A stretch of DNA of 64,000 bases from Gari tellinella (GCA_922989275.2 OV277857.1:47593083-47657082); one strand, 5' to 3'; numbered from the stretch's first letter, positions 1-13,800 are shown. Notes: generated by a model from the letters alone, not told the origin. Translations and numbers: made by a program.

Positions 1-273
1 AACGGACACAAATTCCCTATGACAATTAAGCCCCATAACTGCGGCAAAGTAGGAAGGTCTCTGTGAATGTTTCATTCAGTCACATATTATCTTAAATATT
101 TAATTTCATGTATAAAACATGCACTATTTTATCTCCCAAGATACAGCCCAGTGTCACCATTCCTCTATAAGTTAGCTTTGGAGATGGTGGCTGATTGTTT
201 TTCCCTGCAGCTGTGACATGCCAAAGTCATTAACATTTGCAAGTAGTAGCCCCCTTTGCTAAGGCTGGGACAT

Positions 274-487
274 TTACCCTTAGCCTGCCACTCACGTCTA
301 TAGCCCCATATGCAAACAGCTTGGATCCGGATGAGACGCCGAGTAACTCGGCGTCTCATCCGGATCCAAGCTGTTTGACACTCCGACAACATTTTCAGCA
401 ATTTTGAGCAACTTTGAAGCACTTTGAAACTTGAAGCAGACCAGAAATATAGCAGAACGACAATTTATTTGGCGGGCTAAGGGTTAA
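274..487 (-). mobile_element. TTAA-2 MITE (hairpin GGATCC core)
   Basis: The right end is GGCGGGCTAAGGGTTAA; the left end is a slightly decayed TTTACCCTTAGCCTGCC. The middle (309-376) is a near-perfect palindrome starting GCAAACAGCTTGGATCC, with a central CTCGGCGTCTC arm. It is the inverted twin of 2887-3100. Confidence 0.85.
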
Positions 488-593
488 AAGGTGAATTCTA
501 TGATATATGACTTGTCAGCCCTGTATTGGTTTGTAATGCAACTGGGTGTAGTATCATTTCATATGTCTACAGTGTGGCAGAACTATATCTCTC

Positions 594-849
594 TTAACCC
601 ATTACCCCATAGCCTGTTTCTAGTATTGAATATAGGTGACCTTTTAATTTAAAGCAGATTGAAAGTTAAGCCGAATGTGCCTTAAGGCACATTCTGCTTT
701 ACCTTCAGCCTGCTTTTAGCTACCATCTGCTAGGATACAGAAAATATTTATTTTGGTACATGTCCTGACTGTACAGATTGGAACTATTTCTCGATTTGAG
801 GAATATATTAAATGCGCAAAAAAGGCGTATTAATGGGGAAATGGGTTAA
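594..849 (+). mobile_element. TTAA-1 MITE copy
   Basis: Defining copy of the commonest family. It runs TTAA + CCCATTACCCCATAG ... ATGGGGAAATGGG + TTAA, giving a short terminal inverted repeat inside TTAA duplications, the layout of piggyBac-type elements. The central hairpin (arm GAAAGTAAAGCAGAATGTGCC) has TTAA at its tip. The + orientation means the CATAGCCTGTTTCTAG end comes first. No coding capacity. Confidence 0.88.
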
Positions 850-953
850 GTAGACATGGTCTCCATGTAATGGAAATACCGGTACTGTTGGTGCCACTTG
901 GTGGGAATTCAAACCAAACCAAAAGTGAATGAATACAATTGATTATCTTCCAG

Positions 954-1117
954 TAAGCTCAGCCTGGCAGACCCAGCTGGATTCTGGGAAGGCTCCCAAG
1001 AATGTTGCCCGCTACTACAAGTTCCTGAGTGCCCAGACAGTGTTCCAGGGAGTACAGGATCAGTATGAAGGAGCCAAACCCAAGGCCGCAGCAGGGAAAA
1101 AGTCTGCAGAGTCTTCG
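954..1117 (+). CDS. EPRS1: EPRS1 exon 1 of window: end of GST-like N-terminal domain
   Basis: Encodes a stretch including [12 protein letters not shown] and [10 protein letters not shown], matching the last helices of the GST_C-like domain that docks EPRS in the synthetase complex, then a Lys/Ala-rich linker. The acceptor is taken as CAG at 951-953; a second AG at 962-963 would shorten the exon by 10 nt. The donor GTAAGA is at 1118. It ends in phase 0. Earlier exons are upstream of the window. Confidence 0.88.
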
Positions 1118-4100
1118 GTAAGATTGTTTATTATATGCCTTCGTATGATATCGAGCGTTTCCGTGTGTATTGCACAGTAAAACATAAGAGTCTGTATCAG
1201 CCACCTTGTATCAGCCACTTTGTATTTTACTCTGACATTGCTTTTTATTAGGGATGTTAACGATTAATCGGTTAACCGGTTAACCTTTAGAAGCGCGGTT
1301 AATCGGTTACACTTTTCCTTCAAAAGGTTAACCTGAAAAAACAAAATATGGAAGTTCGTTCATAAAATCTGCTGCACGTAATCAGCGGACGACACCTCCT
1401 TTGCTCGTTTCAACTGCCTTGACACCTTGTCGAATAACACACCGCGGGCGTGTACTACCCCGTCTATAGAGGTTGCCAGGTAACCCTGAGATAATACCAG
1501 TGGACTGAGACAATTGACAGGTCGCCAATTAACTGATGTTATTGTTGTGATTTTACTAGATTAAGATTAGTGTCCTATTATTTAAAAAGGTGTAAAAAAC
1601 GTTTGAACTAAATCCATTATCATATGGATCATATAAATCCAGCAATGAAATACAGTACTTGAAATTTCGGAGAAAATAGATAAACACTTTTAAACTGCTC
1701 CGAACTGAAAATGACATGTTTATCCGTTCAGCAGCGAAGTGGTTTGGATCTAGATGAGACACTAACTCGGCGTATTTTATTATTCAGAATCACTTGCAAA
1801 AAAGTCAAAAAGTGTATTCTGGTGCGTTTCTGATTCGATTGTCAAGTTGATTAATTTTCATTTTGTACCATTCTCAAATAGGTTAATATGTAACTTACGC
1901 TTCGTATTGTCGTCTGCCACCTTTCGTAAGAGTGGCAAAAATGTAATCTGCTGAAAATTTCTTCTACTTACAAGTATGTTAAACTGCTTCTGTTTGGCTT
2001 TATTCATTTCAAAATGCCATAATAACGATTTAACGCCTTCATATTTACTCTAAAATCAAGTGTAACAATGAATGACTCAAGATCCAGATCGGATGCTTAC
2101 CAGTGCATGTATATTCTTTGTATCAAACACAAATTAAGCGTGCATATAAAAACATGTAGCACTTCAGAACTGGAACATACTCTTTGAAAGTCAGTTTCGA
2201 ATTGGATCTAAAGCCTAATAGAACATGGTCGAATATTTCATACACGCATGTAAAGTCGCGGATTTTTTATGATTTTGAAAGCAGCCTGGATCCAGATCGG
2301 ACGCAGTTTCACTCGGCGTCTGATCGGAAATCAGACTATTCGACATTTTTCAGTACGATTCTTCAAATAATGGATGGCTTTCATTCAGACCAGTAGCAGT
2401 AGGTAGATCTAGACATATTTTTTTCTCGGCAATACAATGGTTTAATTTAATGTCAGGTTAACCGGTCGGTTAACCGGTTTTTGCTTGCGATTAACCGGTT
2501 ACAATATCCGTAACCATTAACATCCCTACTTTTTATTTAGCGTGACGTCATTTACGTACATGTACAAGTACCGTGTTATTCATTGTGGCAAACAAAAATT
2601 CTTGTTCTGCTTCAAATAATTAATAAATTTTGAATATAAAATGATTTTAACAACTATTTAGTTGTTTCTGGTGTGTATTCAAGGCATATAATAAACACAT
2701 CACCAGTTGGCAGTGCACTACAGAGTGTTGCATTTAGCTCTCAACGTTTTTGGTGGAAACAACTGATCAGACTCCCGCCAAGGCTCTTGTCAGATCGGCT
2801 ATTTCCGCCAAAAACGTCTGGAGCTAAATACAACACTCTGTATCACACTGTCAACTGGTAATGTGTATTTATAAGTCACAATAAGGTTAACCCTTAGCCC
2901 GCCAAATAAATTGTCGTCTGCTATATTTCTCGTCTGCTTCAAGTTTTCAAAGTGCTTCAAAGTTGCTCAAATTGCTGAAAATGTTGTCCGAGTGTCAAAC
3001 AGCTTGGATCCGGATGAGACGCCGAGTTACTCGGCGTCCCATCCAGATCCAAGCTGTTTGCATATGGAGCTATAGTCGTGAGTGGCAGGCTAAGGGTTAA
3101 GAGACCATTTTCTATTAGGAAAATAATTACAGTCATCCCTCTCTATTATGACCACTATAAATGACGGCTAATTAATTGTAAAAAATACAGGTGATGGCTT
3201 AACCCATTACCCCATAGCCCTTTTCTTAATTTGAAGATAGGTCACAACTTAAAGCAGGTTGGAAGTAAAGCAGAATGTGCCTTAAGGCACATTCTGCTTT
3301 ACTTTCAGCCTGCTTTAAGCTACCATCTGCCAGAATATAGAAAATATTTCTTATAATTGATAGTCATGATTGTATAAATTGGAACTATTTTCTTCTGTGG
3401 AGGAATCAGGAATACATCAAATGTGTTAAAATAAGTATCTATGGGTAATGGGTTAAAGCAAGGTGATAGGAAAACAGCAAGCTCCTAAAGGAGCCTTTTG
3501 TTTTTACTGTTAACGTGCTTTAAGCAGTCACTTGTCATAAACAAACAATAATTAAGACAATTGTTTGGTCGTACAGTATTGTGTTAATTTTGTTACAGAT
3601 AAAGAAGGATGAGGGAAAGTTTGTAGAGTTGCCTGGAGCTGAGATGGGCAAGGTTGTAGTGAGATTCCCCCCAGAAGCCAGTGGGTATGTCAATTTACAA
3701 TGGATTATACAGTAGTGTTTTAGCTAATGCGGAATGGCGGGGCGGCCCGCCCTTCTGCCCTTTTGATCCGCCCTTCTGCCCTTATTCCGGTGTAAGGATC
3801 CGCCCTAGTGCCCCTATTCTGTGCCCTATCCATTTGATATAGACCGCCCCCGATTACCCGGAGCGATACCACTTACTGTCGCTAATCCCATTATTGCCAA
3901 TCAGTGCAATGCGACACGCGCGCATGTCATAGACAATCAACAATTATAGTGTGTAATCGACCGATACACATATGTACCTGTGTGGTACCCCGCATAGCGA
4001 GAGTGTACGACTGAAGCCGGATTAAATCGAAACGCATGTTGGCCTCGTTGAAAAACAGAATATACGACACCCTTTTCCCTAAATTTAAACATTCATATGA

Positions 4101-4800
4101 TTATTAGGCCTATCCATTATGAAGACTGAAAAAAAAAAAAGAATGCTCGACGAACGAACATTTTAGGTGTATATAGATCTAAAACCGAAATTAATTTTCT
4201 TAGAAGGAAATACTTTCCATACAAATCTTTATTAATATTCACGTACCAGGGGGGTCGTTTCATCAATATTTGCGATCGTATCGTATATTTATCGTATATA
4301 TACGATACGACAAGTCATTTACGATCTCTGCTGATTTGCGTTTCATCAACAACATCGTATATCAACACATCGGACGTAAAATTTACGACGGCGTACAGGG
4401 TAAAACACAGTGACGCCGTCTAAAGATATACTTCCGGTTTATTTTATGACGGCTTTCGTAACGTGAAAAATTGCCCGATAGCTGCTCATTTATTATGATT
4501 ATGCGTTGGTCCGTTAACTCGACATGGATTTTATCGCAGAATCAATTGAATCTTGACCTGACAGAGACATTCAGTTGTATATACAAACGATTTACCTATC
4601 ATCTAAGTATCTAAGTACACTCTACACCGGAATAACTACTAGAAAGCCACGTTCGGCACCCCCGATTTCGCTCGCCTGATGATGTTTGATGTAACCTATG
4701 GGTTTCACTCATAAATAATCAACACTGTTTGAGAATTTATAGCCACACATAACTTGTCAAAGACCCAGATTCTCCGTAGTTTTACGTTTTACAACAGTTA

Positions 4801-4831
<31 letters not shown>

Positions 4832-7800
4832 CCCCCCCCCAAAATAATCCACCAACACACCTCTAAATTAATTTTACCTTAGTACTCGAGGTAAACTTTT
4901 CATGTGCCTTTAGTAGGTGTATTCCTTTTTGCCAGAAGTTACAGACTGCTTGGTTAATTTTTAATACTGTCATATCCAAAGAGTACCCACACACCATTTT
5001 TGATATCCCTATACCAAATGTGGTGTACTGGTATGGTGAAATGCTCCCCAGGAAACTTTAAAGTGTACTCACGAATCAAATTTGGAATATGCTGTTGATG
5101 TGGTATAGGATATAACCTAAATCATGGGTATTTTTATTCTATTTTTAGGTTATAAGCTCAAGGTCAATGTTACAGTAACCTGCACTTGGTAGATCTATGT
5201 GGCACTGCCATCCAAAATATACCCACATACCAAATTCTGTATATGCGTGCTATAGTAGTGGAAATAAGCTCCAGACAAGTTTTTCTCATGATTTAGATCA
5301 AAGGTAACAATTAATGACCAATGCCTTTTCTTGAGTTTATACTCTACACTATACCTCCAAGAAATGGTAATGTGACAATTCACCATCAGATGTTAACAAG
5401 AGGTACACAGACTGACAGAGGGATAGACTGAAACATGCACAGATCAGTCACTATATATGGGTGGGGTATTAAAAAAGTTTGCTTCAAAAAGTAATCAAAT
5501 GAATGGCAAAAACTAAAATCATAATCATACCTAATTTTGATTTTTAACCCATTACCCCATAGCCTGTTTCTAGTTTTGAAGATATGTGACCCCTTAAAGG
5601 TTGAAAGTAAAGCAGAATGTGTCTTAAGGCTTTCAGTCTGCTTTAAGTTATTATATGCTAGAATATAGAAAATATTTCTCATGATTTTTATTTGTGACAG
5701 TATAAATTGGAACTATTTTCTTCAGTAGAGGAATTAATTAAAGGTGTATTTATGTTGTAATGGGTTAAGTAAGCTTTCTTGTGCCTTTGCCTCAATCTGA
5801 TATGAGAGCTACTACCTTGTCATGCAATAGGTTAGAACAATTCTAAATGAGATTGGACTTTTATGTTGGTCTTCATCAGAATTCTACATACACAAATCAA
5901 CCAGTGTTGTCAACAGATGGTTGTACCAAACCATGGTAGATATTGATGATCAGTTGTTTCCTGTATCCAATCTTTCTACATAGAGTAGCAACAATGACCA
6001 ATCTCATTAGAGTTGTACTACCTTAATGAAGTCACCAGTTATTTGAGATATCCTTACTGCTTCAGCTTATGGCAACTGAACATGTTTGACTAGGACTAGT
6101 TAACTTTCTAATGAAGAGGATAAACAAACAACAATTGGCTTCTAATAACAATTCAACAATTTTATTTCATGTCAGAAATTACTCAATCAAACAATTGATC
6201 ATAAATATAAACATATACACACAAGTATAGGTTTAAACTGTCAACATCTGCTACAGCCAACCCTGTATCAACTATTAAGTGACTATTTTAAAATTAATAT
6301 GCCCATTCATGCTAAGTGCTGGATAAAAATAATGCAGACAGTTCAAACAAGGAGGTTTCTGCATGATTTTAACATGAATTTAATGGTCCACTGTCTTAGA
6401 CTTTGATTACTTTTTATGCTTTTTCAAAGAAAAGTTGCTTACATAACAGGGTTAAATGTATTAAGGAAAGAGTATTGACAGTGACATGTGACTGTCTGAA
6501 TTTATTATACTGAAATTATTGTTTTTCTTATGCATTCAATTAATGAATTGTTAGCTTAACCCTGAAAGATATGTAGGTTAGGTAGGTTTTGATTTTGTCC
6601 ATATTACTTAAAACCCTAATAACAATATAACCAAATTCAGAATATACCTGCATTTTGATCATTTAAAAATAGCCATGTACTTGTCTTGTTTTAGATTCAC
6701 TATTGGTCCTAATTTTATTTTAAAATTGCTGAAATATCAAATAGATATTATTAATTAAATTTTACTAACAAATGTCTGGATGTCACATTTAGTATTAATC
6801 CTTACCGTGTTTGAACAGGTATATAAATCCTTGGCAAACAGTGCAAACCAATTTCAGAGGGCTCCTGACTGAGCCACCTGAGATGGGACTACATTGTCAT
6901 ACTTTTTAATATTGTGTGAACACACCCATTGAGAGGTTATAAACTTGTCATTTATCTGAAAAAGGGTGAGTCCAACAGAAATATAAGCATTGTAAGAGAC
7001 AAGTAACATTAGTTGCCAAACATTTTATGCTATGTTACAACACTCTTAATCTATATATCATGTTGTTGATTCATTCAGCAAAACTAAAAACATGGATCAA
7101 ACTGAAAGATATTGGCCTCTAAAACATTTTGTCACCAGAATCAGGATTACATCACATAATACAGTCAACCATGTATATAGGAACCACTAAATAGAATGAC
7201 TACATTAGGTTACTAAATGTAGGATAAAAACAATGCAGAAAGCATAATAATTAATAGTAGCTTTAGGCATTATGTTTTTAACTTGTAGTAGGTTTTCAGC
7301 TGTCTTAAAACAATTCACCTTGCTACTTTAGTTGAGTGGTGGCTTAACAAAAGATTGACTGTAATGCAAATATCAGGTCAACAATGGCCTGTCTGGTTTC
7401 TAAACAAGACTTTCATTCAAGTTCAGTAGGCTACTATACTAGCTGGTTGACCATTATCATGAACTTTAACAGTTTATTTAAGCTATGGAATATTTCAATC
7501 CATACACAAGTCATGCAGCCTCATGCATGTCCAAATCTGTCTTGCAAATGTTTCTGGTAATAATAACACTCCTCCAATATGTCAGGACATCTGAAATTGA
7601 ATGAAATATCTCATTGGCAATTTTCAGAGAGCTATTTGTACATGTACAAAAAAATTGAGATTATTGAGCCCTAAAGTATATTTTGTCTTATGCAAACAGT
7701 GCAGATCCTTATCAGAGGTCTCCTGTTGTGACCTCCTGATCAGAGGTTCGCTGTTTGTCATTTTGCAATACAGGTCACTCTCACAGGTACTTGACACATA

Positions 7801-10800
7801 CATCTAGATTTATTATAAAAAAAAAATATATTTTTTTTTTACTATACTTCTATTATAGTATCTATAATAGAAGTATAGAATTTTTTTTAATTTTTTTTGG
7901 TAATAGATCTTGATGTATGTGTCAAATACCTGTGGTCACTCTGGTAGTCAAAAATGGACTGAAAGTATTTGAAAACTGGAATTATCCATTTGAAGTAGTT
8001 ATTACAGCATGTCTCATTTTTGTTTGATATGAAATAGTATATCTATTTGAACATTGAAATTTGACAAAGTTTAACAAAACACAAAACCATATGCCATTGC
8101 ATATGATCATGGGGTTGAAATGACTTAACAAGCTAATATAAATACAGTTTATTGAACTTTTTTCTATAAAAAAAATAATAATAATTATAATCCATACTTC
8201 TTTCAGAATGCCTAACATTAGATTTTACATTGTTTAATAGATTGTATAATAATTATTAATTAATTTAATAACATTTTTTTTTAAGTATAAAAATAGTAGA
8301 TCTATCTAAATATTGAAATGTGATAAATATTTAAAAAATTCAAACCATATACCATTTGCATTATGTGGTTGAAAGGAATTTACAACCTATCAAATAGTAA
8401 TACAGTTTATTTTACCATCTGATCATAATAATAATCCATACTTATTTCAGAATGCCAAACATCAGAGTTTAGCTTATTTTATTTCAAGCTTGTGTAATAA
8501 AAAAATATATAAATTTAATTACAATTACAGATTCACTAACTATACCTTCAATCCACAGCTATCAAATAATGCAGTTCAGCTGTTGTCTTGTTTTGAGTCT
8601 TGCCATCTTGGTACTAGATTACATCAGTAAATCTGGAAATAAATGTAAATACAAATAATGTAAATACAATTGTATCCTGAAGTTCAGTAGTTTCAGATAA
8701 TTTGATAAATTACAGTCAATCTTGAATTAAACAAGCCAACTATCCAATAGATAGCTCACATGTATAGACTTGTTGTCTTTAACCCATTACTCCATTAATA
8801 TGCCTTTTTATACCTTTGATTTAATGATCTTAAACTGATATAGATAGATCAACTTTATACAGTCTTAGAAATATTTTCTACATCATAGCAGATGATGTGA
8901 TGATAGCTTAAAACATTTGAGAGTAAAGCATAATAAAAATGTGCTAATTCAGCAGCATTCTGATTTACTTTCAACCTGATTTAAGTGGTCACATAGCTTT
9001 AATACCAGAAAACGGATATTACAGTCACTTTTTCTGACTAGTCTATATAACATATAAAAGAGAATTATATTCTGCAAGTACATGTACATGTGTGGTAATT
9101 GATTAACACAGAGTGGTGCTTAATGCAGGATAACAGCTAGTACAATCCATAATCCTGGCACAGATATACAATTAAGAATGCTACTGATGTTAACCTTATA
9201 CATTCAAACTGCTAAATGCAGAAAATAAAATACAACAAGCTTCTGCATTTTCTATCCTGTATTAAGCAGTCATCTCAGGGCTGCCATAAGTTGATCTTGA
9301 AAATTCCTAAGATTTCCAATGTTTCTATTTTTCAAACATGATTAGCAGTTTGAAAGTAAAGCAGAATACGTCGCAATGGGGCATGCTGCTTTATTTTCAG
9401 CCTGCTTTAAGCTATCATGTGCTATAATCCAGGGAGATGGCAGCCCTGTCATCTGTGTTTACATATCTCATTTAAACGATGGTGGTTAACAAAGGAAGTT
9501 CTGTGCATTTGCGTACTGAATCTATATCGTGCATGAAGCTGCAACATGCCCTGGTAACAAGCGAACAGATTCTAAAAAGGTATCGGGGGGGGGGGGTTCA
9601 AAATAGTGTCATTTCATTTGCATGGTTTTGTTTGCTGTGAACTCATTGACCAGTATCAATATGAATGTAAGTAGTCACAATGTCATTAACAATAGATATA
9701 TTAATAACTATCCATACCATTTTCATTGAAAACAGGTGGCTACTGGTCGCTATCAATCGAAAATTTTAGGCATGTTGACTTTTTCTTTATTCACGGAAAT
9801 GACGTAGATTGACCTTGATTTAAGTAACAAAGGGGAACAACTCAATCATCATTCATCAAAGTACAGTTTTGACTGTGATACACGTAAATTATATTATGAT
9901 GGTGACAACGTCTAAACGTTTAGATCCATGTTTTTCAAGCATAGTATTAAAATATTTACCTTTGGGAAAGGCGGGATGGTTTTTGATCCTCTGGACGGTT
10001 TGTTTGAAGTCGTTATACAGCAGGAACTCTATAGCTTTTCTGTCTAAATGATAGCGAGACATCTGATCTATGTCTCATTTATTGTCATCTGCTCAACCCT
10101 GGCCTCAATAACATATCAGCAAGCCTTAAGTTTTCTAGTCGACAGATACAGGTTGCGGCCATATTGGTTTGTTGTTGCTATCAGAAACGTTCCTTTTTGC
10201 TATCGTATATATTTACGAGAGCCCCTACCCTGTCGTAGATTTACGTCAAATATTTATGTAATCGGACGTAAAATTTTGTTTCGTGAAACGCATTCTTGTC
10301 GTAAATTGAAAAAATCGTATATTTATGTAATCGCAAATTTACGATAGGTTTACGATGGTTGATGAAACGGGCCCCAGAAACGAACAGTCTTCCAAATTTC
10401 GGAAATGGAATATTCAAACGCGCACCGTGCTTCGAACTTTTACACAAGTTGTCTTTACTCGTTTTATTGGCTATAAGAAAGGTAATTCCCCGCATCTTTT
10501 TTTTAAACATCCAATGAATGTAGACGTTATATACACCCATTTAGAAAGACAGTATTGATGATTGACGTGAAATTAACAAATTACATCTTACAGGTGTATA
10601 TTTCGCTGGAGTTTCGGGAAATAAGTTACGACCGAGAGAGGTTTGGTTGGTTTGATAACGTCCGTTTCTGCCATCAAATACTACATACGCGCGAGAATCG
10701 AAGAATGGGATATTTCTATTTCTAAAAGTATCGGTTCTGTGCTGTTGGTTTTATTTTGTATTTAAAGTTCATATTGAATGATCTATTTGAAACAGAACAT

Positions 10801-13800
10801 CAGCGTGACAACACATATCTAAGTAGATCCTGTTTAATTTTCCCCGTGATGCAGTCTAATTAATTGTATTCTGTTTTATGACAGGTGGTTGCTTAGGGAA
10901 GGCTGACTTTTATTAATAGGAAAATCCTTAAGACACCCACTTGCCTGGATACAGCAAAAATCCAATGCCAATAATTATTGTACGTTAAAGTAGATCTATT
11001 TGTCTGTGTGCATGTTTAACTGTGTGCGATATTAGAAAAATCTCAAAATAATTTTAAATCAGACAAACAGGTAATACACCCTATACAAAGGACTTACACA
11101 GGGCACTCTGATCTGGGTCTATACTATTTGCATAAAGGTAAAGACACTCCATAACCTAGTTCCTTGCTCTTTTTTTTTTTTTTAAAGAATTAAGTAAGAG
11201 AATTGATATTTTCTAGTATTTATCGTTTTGGGGCTTTTACACCCCTGTTTTACAAAATACATTGTTGCAAAAGAATGGAATACTAGTTTAAATGCCAACC
11301 TCAATCAACAGCTGTAATGGGAAATCATCAGGTGCTGGAGTAAAATTTAGTTGTGTAACTTTAAATATTAATAATGTGTGATTTAAAGAAAAAAAATCTT
11401 GATCTGTTAATATTCTATTTGCAAACATTGGCTGATTTCATCCATTTTCCATAATACTTGTATGCATCTGTATAATGTACATGTATAGCTAAAATCCACT
11501 ACATGTACATACATGTTTATTATATATCTCTGTATAGCAAAATTGCACTATTTCATCATTTAAAGTCCAAAAAATTTCCGCCGCAGCGCAGGAGGGGACG
11601 CCCCTCCCGCACCCTCCCCATTGTTCTATTGCCACGTGTATAACCTTTATCTTTACAGACTTATATGCTGAATACATTAAAAGTGCTTATGGACCTATAA
11701 GACTTCGAATATGATGAAAAGACACCTAGAAATGTTAACAATCCCCTCGCCGAAGTTGCGGGTCTGCACTTTGTTTGCACCCTGCCCTTTTTTGGTGCCC
11801 CCCTGCCCCTTTTTGGTGCCCCCCTGCCCTTTTTGAGAGTCTGGCTAAAACACTAATACAGGCCCTGGTGCATGACACATAGTTAGTTTCTAGCTGTATG
11901 CTAAATCCCTCGCTGAGAGTTAAAATTAAAATATTGATTTTTTTCTACAGGATTAACTAACAGCTAGTGCTTTAGCTTACAGGTAGGCTCTAACTACATG
12001 TCATGCACAGGGGCCCAGAGCTCCAGATAAGGGGAGTATTTTAAACACTAAAATCTTTATTTCTGCATTTAGCTTTATTGTGTTACTACTCACTAGAATT
12101 GTCTCTTTGAGACGATTCTAATGAGAAGTTACACAATAGGATTTGGTGCTGAATTAATTGACAAAAATGTTGAATTTGTTTTAATAGTTTACTCCCTTTT
12201 ATCTGGAAAAACTTTGAAATTAGTTTGATTCAGATAAAATCCCGAGGAATCCAAACTGTTTTGCCATTTTGACTCTATTTTAGAAAGAACTGTAGAAAAT
12301 AATATTTTCAGAACAGTAGCTGATGACTTTTGTTGCAGATAACAATTTCACTTAGTTTGGGTCTGGTCAGGAATGAAACTGTTTGCAAATAATGGTTGTA
12401 CTAGGGGTAAGGCCAGTGGAGGCTATAAGGCACATTCTGCTTTACTTTCAACCTGCTTTAAATGGTCACCTATCTTCAATACCAGACACAGACTTGGTTA
12501 ACCTATTCCCCCATAGATACACCTTTTTACGCCTATAATTTATTCCTTCATCGAAGAAAATAGTTCCGTTTATTACAGTCTTGAATATGTATCATAAGAC
12601 TAATTTTCTATGTCCTAGTAGATAATAGCTTAAAAGAGGCTGAAAGTGAAGCAGAATGCGCCTTGAGGTGCATTCTGCTTTACTTTCAACCTGCTTTAAG
12701 TGATTATCTTTCTTTAAAACTAGAAAAATACTATGGGGTATGGGTTAAAGGGTTTATTGTGCTTGTTATTTGAGGCTTGGTAATTAATACTTTAGGTGGT
12801 TACCTATCTTCAATACTGGAGACTATGGGTTAAAGGGTTTATTGTGCTGGTTATTGAAGACTTGAGCACTGTTGCACATTTCAGTATTGCTCATGAACAG
12901 ACTCAATTAAACCGAGTCTGCAATTTTCAGTATTTGCTTTGTTTTCTGTGCTTTCAAAGGACCTCCTCTTATTCAGATTTATATAATTCACAACAGCAGA
13001 TGTTAAGTGCTTGTGTGGCGGCTGTAAAAAGTCGCCCCATACTTCATTCTCAGTGTTGTTATACTTTCTGGTCCTTTGGAATCATTGATTGCAGCGCATT
13101 TACAGTTGGAAGTTGAATTCCGCTTAAGCCTGTGCTAGGGGGCGTGAGCACTGTTGCACATTTCAGTATTGCTCATGAACAGACTCAATTAAACCGAGTC
13201 TGCAATTTTCAGTATTTGCTTTGTTTTCTGTGCTTTCAAAGGACCTCCTCTTATTCAGATTTTTATGCCCCCAGAATCTACGATTCGGGGGCATATAGTT
13301 TTTGTCATGTCTGTTGGTTTGTCCCTCCGTCTGTCCGTACGTCCGTCCGAGCGCACGAAAGGTCCTTTGTTGGGTAGGGAGAACAATAGATTCCATTCAT
13401 TCCGTGATTGCCCTATTGTTATTGTTGGGTATTTTAGTGTACTGTTGGGTACTTTTAAACAAAAAATATACCCAACAAATGTCCAACTGTGAGAACGTCC
13501 GTCCGTCCAGACAACCGAAATGGGTTAGAGGGCCTTTTCTGGCCAGATAACGGTAAACATAACAAATGAAGACAATAGAGTTCATTCCGTAACAATAGAA
13601 TAAGGGGCCGTGGCCCGTTATTCAAACAAAAGAAAATAACAAAAGAAAAGGCCCTCTAACCCATTTCGGTGGCACGTCCGTCCGTCTGTCTGTGCCAAAA
13701 ACCTTAACCTTGGCTATAACTCTTGCATTTTTGTACCTGGACCTTTTATACTTGGCATGTGTCTTCCCTGTATCAAGACCTTTCCATCCATACAAACCTT

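Larger units (their letters stand above)
5769..8778. other. AT-rich intron/insertion interior, mostly unrecognised
   Basis: No exon-like or protein-like frame seen. It holds decayed hairpin cores (near 6832-6900 and 7150-7350), the palindrome at 7785-7935 and a diverged direct duplication at 7985-8500, listed separately. Confidence 0.5.
4249..10375 (-). mobile_element. Putative PIF/Harbinger-like element nested in the 8.1-kb insertion
   Basis: The left end GGGGGGTCGTTTCATCAA (4249-4266) pairs with the right end TTGATGAAACGGGCCCC (10359-10375). Both are followed inward by AT-rich CGTATATTTA/TACGAT motifs and a GACGTAAAATTTACG-like arm. The minus strand at 9889-10062 has a 57-codon frame beginning [20 protein letters not shown], faintly like the start of Harbinger nucleases. 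The GGGGCCCGTTTC-type end also suggests that group (inference). The interior is mostly AT-rich unrecognised sequence plus smaller repeats. Confidence 0.42.
3713..11855. mobile_element. Putative 8.1-kb insertion with 12-bp TIR and 6-bp TSD (contains a second element)
   Basis: TAGTGTTTTAGC at 3713-3724 is inverted at 11844-11855 (GCTAAAACACTA). ATACAG flanks both sides directly (3707-3712 and 11856-11861). Inside each end lie GC-rich GCCC/TGCCC runs (3740-3830; 11770-11835). The element fills most of intron 2, starting 28 bp after the exon 2 donor. Superfamily is unclear and no intact ORF exists. The short TIR plus TSD could be chance, so confidence is moderate. Confidence 0.55.

Noticed and set aside
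929..953. ATG at 929 as a start codon for the first exon
   Set aside because: It lies in intron sequence before the CAG acceptor, and EPRS needs about 150 more N-terminal residues, so exon 1 of the window is internal.
2184..2396. 70-codon frame inside the hAT-like element as a transposase piece
   Set aside because: The translation includes the palindromic GGATCCAGATCGG core and has no BED or hATC motif.
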